A stretch of 48,083 bases of DNA from Candidatus Omnitrophota bacterium (GTDB taxonomy: Bacteria > Hinthialibacterota > Hinthialibacteria > Hinthialibacterales > Hinthialibacteraceae). The translations under genes and the position numbers were made by a program. Location: the NCBI GenBank assembly GCA_003598175.1, contig QZKN01000051.1:1-48083 (forward strand), given 5' to 3'. How positions within the stretch are numbered: the stretch's first letter is position 1; each line of letters starts with the position of its first letter. The notes beneath the pieces were generated by a model that saw only the letters and a program-made list of their open reading frames with translations, made no database searches and was not told where the DNA came from. Positions 45,470-48,083 of the stretch are shown here, piece after piece.

Positions 45470-45969
45470 CGTAGCAATGGACTGCCTTTCATGTGCGCGT
45501 GCGTCAGGGCCGCGGCGAGTGCGTCGGCGGCATGATCCGGTTCGGGAATTTCGTCGAGTGAGAGCAGGATACGCACCATTTTTTGCACTTGTTCTTTTGT
45601 CGCTCGGCCTCGGCCCACGACGGCGGATTTGATTTCGGTCGGATTGTATTCGGACATGGGCAGATCGTGCAGCGCGCCCGCCAGAATCGCCGCGCCGCGC
45701 GCCTGCCCCAACGAAAGTGCGATGGAGACGTTTTGGCAGTACAGCAGTTTTTCGAAAACCATGCGATCCGGCTGATGCTCTTCGATCACCTGCAAAATCC
45801 CTTCATAAATGGTTTTCAGGCGTTGGGGAAACGAATGTTTGACGGAAGTTTTGACGACGCCGTACGCAATCAGCTTCGCATCCCGTCCGATGGCGTCGAT
45901 CACGCCGTAGCCCAGGGCCTGCAGGCCGGGATCGATTCCTAAAATTCGCTCCGTCCGTGGTTTGTTCAT
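45466..45969 (-). CDS. ruvC: Holliday junction resolvase RuvC
   Basis: Cuts Holliday junctions symmetrically. The 167 residues keep the RNase-H-like active site: Asp13 (ILGIDPGLQALGYG), Glu73 (VFEKLLYCQN), His146 and Asp149 (EPDHAADALAAAL); the histidine variant is common outside enterobacteria. It overlaps ruvA by four bases. Its ATG begins only three bases after a seven-T tract of an intrinsic-terminator-like hairpin, so no ribosome binding site can fit in front of it. Confidence 0.97.
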   Translation of the reverse strand: MNKPRTERILGIDPGLQALGYGVIDAIGRDAKLIAYGVVKTSVKHSFPQRLKTIYEGILQVIEEHQPDRMVFEKLLYCQNVSIALSLGQARGAAILAGALHDLPMSEYNPTEIKSAVVGRGRATKEQVQKMVRILLSLDEIPEPDHAADALAAALTHAHMKGSPLLR

Positions 45970-45972
45970 GAC

Positions 45973-46000
45973 AAAAAAACAACGGACGCGAAGTCCGTTG
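45973..46000 (-). terminator. terminator-like hairpin between yebC and ruvC
   Basis: CAACGGAC 45980-45987 pairs with GTCCGTTG 45993-46000 (eight pairs, loop of five), followed on the minus strand by seven T. It fits an intrinsic terminator for yebC but touches the ruvC start region. A TATAAT on the minus strand at 46014-46019 could start a ruvC transcript that carries this hairpin at its 5' end. Confidence 0.7.
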
Positions 46001-46035
46001 CATGCGGTTCAAAATTATATTTAAACGCATTTTTT

Positions 46036-46779
46036 TTAGACATTATCCAGCACTTCGTCAGGGATATCGAAATTCGCATAGACGTTTTGGACATCGTCGT
46101 GCTCTTCCAGATAATCCATCAATTTGATCATGGTTTCCGCCGGTTTGCCTTCCAACTCCACTGTGTTTGACGGAATTCGGGTCAAGCCGGCCTTCACCGG
46201 TTTGAAGCCATGCTCTTCCAAGCTTTTTCGGACAATTTCCGTATCTTCCGCGGCGGTTAAAATCTGGCAGACGCCTTCGTCGAATTGAACGTCCATCGCG
46301 CCGGCCTCGATGGCCGCTTCCATGATTGCGTCTTCGTTAAGATTTTCCCCTTCGAGAATGATTTCTCCACGGCGTTGGAAGATCCAGGCAACGCAGCCGG
46401 ACTCGCCCAGATTACCACCATATTTTCCGAACATGTGGCGAATTTCAGCAGTCGTGCGGTTTTTATTGTCGGTGAGCACTTCCACAAATACCGCGACGCC
46501 GCTGGGACCGTACCCTTCATAGGTCGTCTCTTCATACGTGACGCCAGGCAACTCGCCGGTGCCTTTTTTGATGGCTTTGTCGATGTTATCTTTGGGCATG
46601 TTGGCTGCCCGCGCCGCATCTATCGCGGTGCGAAGGCGTGGATTTGCGTTGGGATCGCCTCCTCCGATTTTTGCGGCGGTCGTCAATTCCCGTATGACTT
46701 TTGTGAAGGTCTTGCCGCGCGCGGCGTCCACCTTCGCTTTCTTGTGCTTGATCGTGCTCCATTTGGAATGGCCAGACAT
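46036..46779 (-). CDS. yebC: YebC/PmpR-family protein
   Basis: A 247-residue protein with the unmistakable start MSGHSKWSTIKHKKAKVDAA, then FTKVIRELTTAAKIGGGDPN, ANMPKDNIDKAIKKGTGEL, YEGYGPSGVAVFVEVLTDNK and a C-terminal DYLEEHDDVQNVYANFDIPD. Long described as a DNA-binding regulator; recent work on YebC-family members links them to ribosome rescue at proline stretches. The usual yebC-ruvC-ruvA order is kept. The ATG at 46779 has AAGGA eight bases upstream; the longer frame to 46929 is not supported. Confidence 0.96.
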   Translation of the reverse strand: MSGHSKWSTIKHKKAKVDAARGKTFTKVIRELTTAAKIGGGDPNANPRLRTAIDAARAANMPKDNIDKAIKKGTGELPGVTYEETTYEGYGPSGVAVFVEVLTDNKNRTTAEIRHMFGKYGGNLGESGCVAWIFQRRGEIILEGENLNEDAIMEAAIEAGAMDVQFDEGVCQILTAAEDTEIVRKSLEEHGFKPVKAGLTRIPSNTVELEGKPAETMIKLMDYLEEHDDVQNVYANFDIPDEVLDNV

Positions 46780-46980
46780 GTTCGTGATCCTTGAATTCAA
46801 TAAAGTGGTACTCGTTTTGCCCGCTAGTCCGGGAAGAAACAAGAGGCTAGTATACCATCGTTTCGGGAGGATGAATATCCGTTTGATACCACAAATCCAA
46901 TGGGATTTTCTTCCCAGGGATGGAATCAAGCCGTTTTTAGGGTGGAGATATTATATCATTTTTTCCGGTAAACAAAGATA

Positions 46981-48083
46981 ATGAATGAACGAATGGGAAT
47001 GCCCGTGATGAAGCCATTCATGAATAGGAGAACGGAATCTCGAATTTCTTGTTACCTTTTCGTTGTTGTGATCGCCGTATATATATTGTTTTCTCCCGCG
47101 CATTTTCTGACCACGCCTGACGAAGAGTTGAACCTGCGCACCACCCTTTCCCTTTTGCAGGGGCAGCGGGGAGCGATTCCACCGTTGCCGCAGGGATTCG
47201 CATCGAAACGGGGAATCGACGGGAGAGAATATGCGCAATACGGACTCGGAATGCCCCTGCCGGCGGCTGCGTGGTGCGCCATCGGGAGACTGATCGATCC
47301 GAGCGAGGACACGTCCGCGAATTTCATCGAAACTATTCATGAGACAACGCCGGCCGGCACGTTGTTCCTGCGGTGGTGGATGACGTTGTTCACGATGGGG
47401 ATTACTGCATTCACCGTGGTTTTGTGGGAGATCATGTTCCGCAAAATCGGCCTGACGCCGACCGTTTCTTTGTTTTTTGCTTTTCTTCTCGCTTTTTGCA
47501 CGTATGTATGGCCTCATGGGCGGACATTTTTTACCGAACCGGCGGCGGCGTTTGGTTTGACGGGCGCCTTTTGGGCATTTACAGCTCATCGAGATCATCC
47601 GAGTGGATATCGATGGATTTTGCTGGCGGGAGTTTTTTGGGCGTATGCCTTGCTTGTAAGGATCGATACGGTCTGCACCGCGCCGGCGGCGCTTTGGATG
47701 TTATTTGTGGAGAGGAATGAACAGCGAATTCGGCTGCGCTGGAATCCGAAAGAATTTGTATTGTTTTCCATCCCATTTGTCGCGGTTTTGATTGCCATCA
47801 CTTTATATAACCAATATCGATTCGATTCGTTATTTTCGACCGGATATGAAGATCAGGCGGAAAAAATCAAATTTGCCACACCGTTACTGGTCGGTTTGCA
47901 TGGGTATCTGTTCACGCCGGGCCGCAGTCTCTTTTTGTATTCGCCGCCGTTGCTTTTCGCGGCGTGGGGAATCGGGCGATTGTGGAAACGGGATGCATGG
48001 TTATGCGGCGGTGCGGTGTTGATCTGCGCCGGGTATCTGGCGGTGATGGCAAAATGGCAAAACTGGGCGGGAGGGTATGATTG
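46981..48083 (+). CDS. GT-C-type membrane glycosyltransferase, 3' partial
   Basis: An open frame of over 367 codons that runs off the window. The first helix (CYLFVVVIAVYILFSPA) is followed by FLTTPDEELNLRTTLSLLQG, with Asp47/Glu48/Glu49 in the catalytic-loop position of GT-C enzymes. Further marks are GREYAQYGLGMPLPAAAW, YVWPHGRTFFTEPAAAFGLT and the terminal AKWQNWAGGYD, which in family-39-like proteins leads into a WGPR motif. It is divergent from yebC. The ATG at 46981 is the first of several in-frame (46993, 46999, 47008, 47020) and none has a clear ribosome binding site. Confidence 0.75.
   Translation, partial: MNERMGMPVMKPFMNRRTESRISCYLFVVVIAVYILFSPAHFLTTPDEELNLRTTLSLLQGQRGAIPPLPQGFASKRGIDGREYAQYGLGMPLPAAAWCAIGRLIDPSEDTSANFIETIHETTPAGTLFLRWWMTLFTMGITAFTVVLWEIMFRKIGLTPTVSLFFAFLLAFCTYVWPHGRTFFTEPAAAFGLTGAFWAFTAHRDHPSGYRWILLAGVFWAYALLVRIDTVCTAPAALWMLFVERNEQRIRLRWNPKEFVLFSIPFVAVLIAITLYNQYRFDSLFSTGYEDQAEKIKFATPLLVGLHGYLFTPGRSLFLYSPPLLFAAWGIGRLWKRDAWLCGGAVLICAGYLAVMAKWQNWAGGYD

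Noticed and set aside
46780..46929. A 50-codon extension of yebC.
   Set aside because: The MSGHSKW start with a good ribosome binding site at 46779 is universal in the family.

Overview
This window looks like chromosomal DNA from an uncultured, probably diderm (Gram-negative-type) bacterium with roughly balanced base composition. Pointers are a single prepilin-like protein with the long N-terminal pattern common in candidate phyla, two small proteins of a type I associate with cyanobacteria, planctomycetes and candidate phyla, many large membrane glycosyltransferases, a lipid-A-type N-terminal domain protein and dispersed REP-like palindromes. Groups such as Sumerlaeota, Hydrogenedentota, Hinthialibacterota or Omnitrophota fit in style, but no marker gene here settles it. 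There is no phage, plasmid or CRISPR locus.

Layout. 1-2.9 kb: the end of glgC (glycogen synthesis) and aspS. 3-5.2 kb: an AT-richer patch with an unknown 299-residue protein and a HigBA-type toxin-antitoxin pair. 5.4-10.6 kb: a minus-strand cluster of membrane glycosyltransferase, murA (catalytic Cys replaced by Asp) and a second membrane glycosyltransferase. 11-12.2 kb: a strongly expressed-looking lysine-rich histone H1-like gene with a clear promoter and terminator, then a MerR-type regulator. 12.3-14.5 kb: a MEMO-family protein with a PqqD-like front domain, tRNA-Pro(CGG) and a pseudopilin. 14.6-16.4 kb: a decay zone with a truncated GH5 cellulase, a two-gene unit of small unknown proteins, an internally deleted IS66 transposase and a WD40 scrap.

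16.5-22.7 kb: mostly housekeeping genes on the minus strand (lon, accA, an NlpC/P60 peptidase, queA, DUF2905). 22.9-24.3 kb: a STAS protein and a zinc-less MDR reductase. 24.5-29.2 kb: DUF5610 protein, acyP, a membrane glycosyltransferase, a GT2 enzyme and a GAF sensor kinase. 29.4-34 kb: DUF4870, an exported alpha/beta hydrolase, and a lepB / membrane phosphatase-superfamily unit. 34.3-37.3 kb: a fucose/arabinose-isomerase-like enzyme with a sodium:solute symporter, followed by a broken DUF1080 gene. 37.6-41.4 kb: a MASE1 hybrid kinase and an exported M14 carboxypeptidase. 41.5-44.7 kb: a LAB_N membrane protein, a GT-C enzyme and a GT2 enzyme that together look like a lipid-linked sugar export module. 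44.9-46.8 kb: ruvA, ruvC and yebC. The window ends inside another GT-C membrane protein that runs off the edge.

Functional themes are envelope building and surface glycosylation (at least five GT-C-type membrane proteins, two GT2 enzymes, MurA, LepB, NlpC/P60, a prepilin), core information processing (aspS, queA, tRNA-Pro, ruvAC, yebC, lon), and sensing (two histidine kinases, STAS, MerR). The best candidate for an under-described system is the GT2 / LAB_N / GT-C trio at 41.5-44.7 kb. The MEMO protein with a PqqD-like domain is second.
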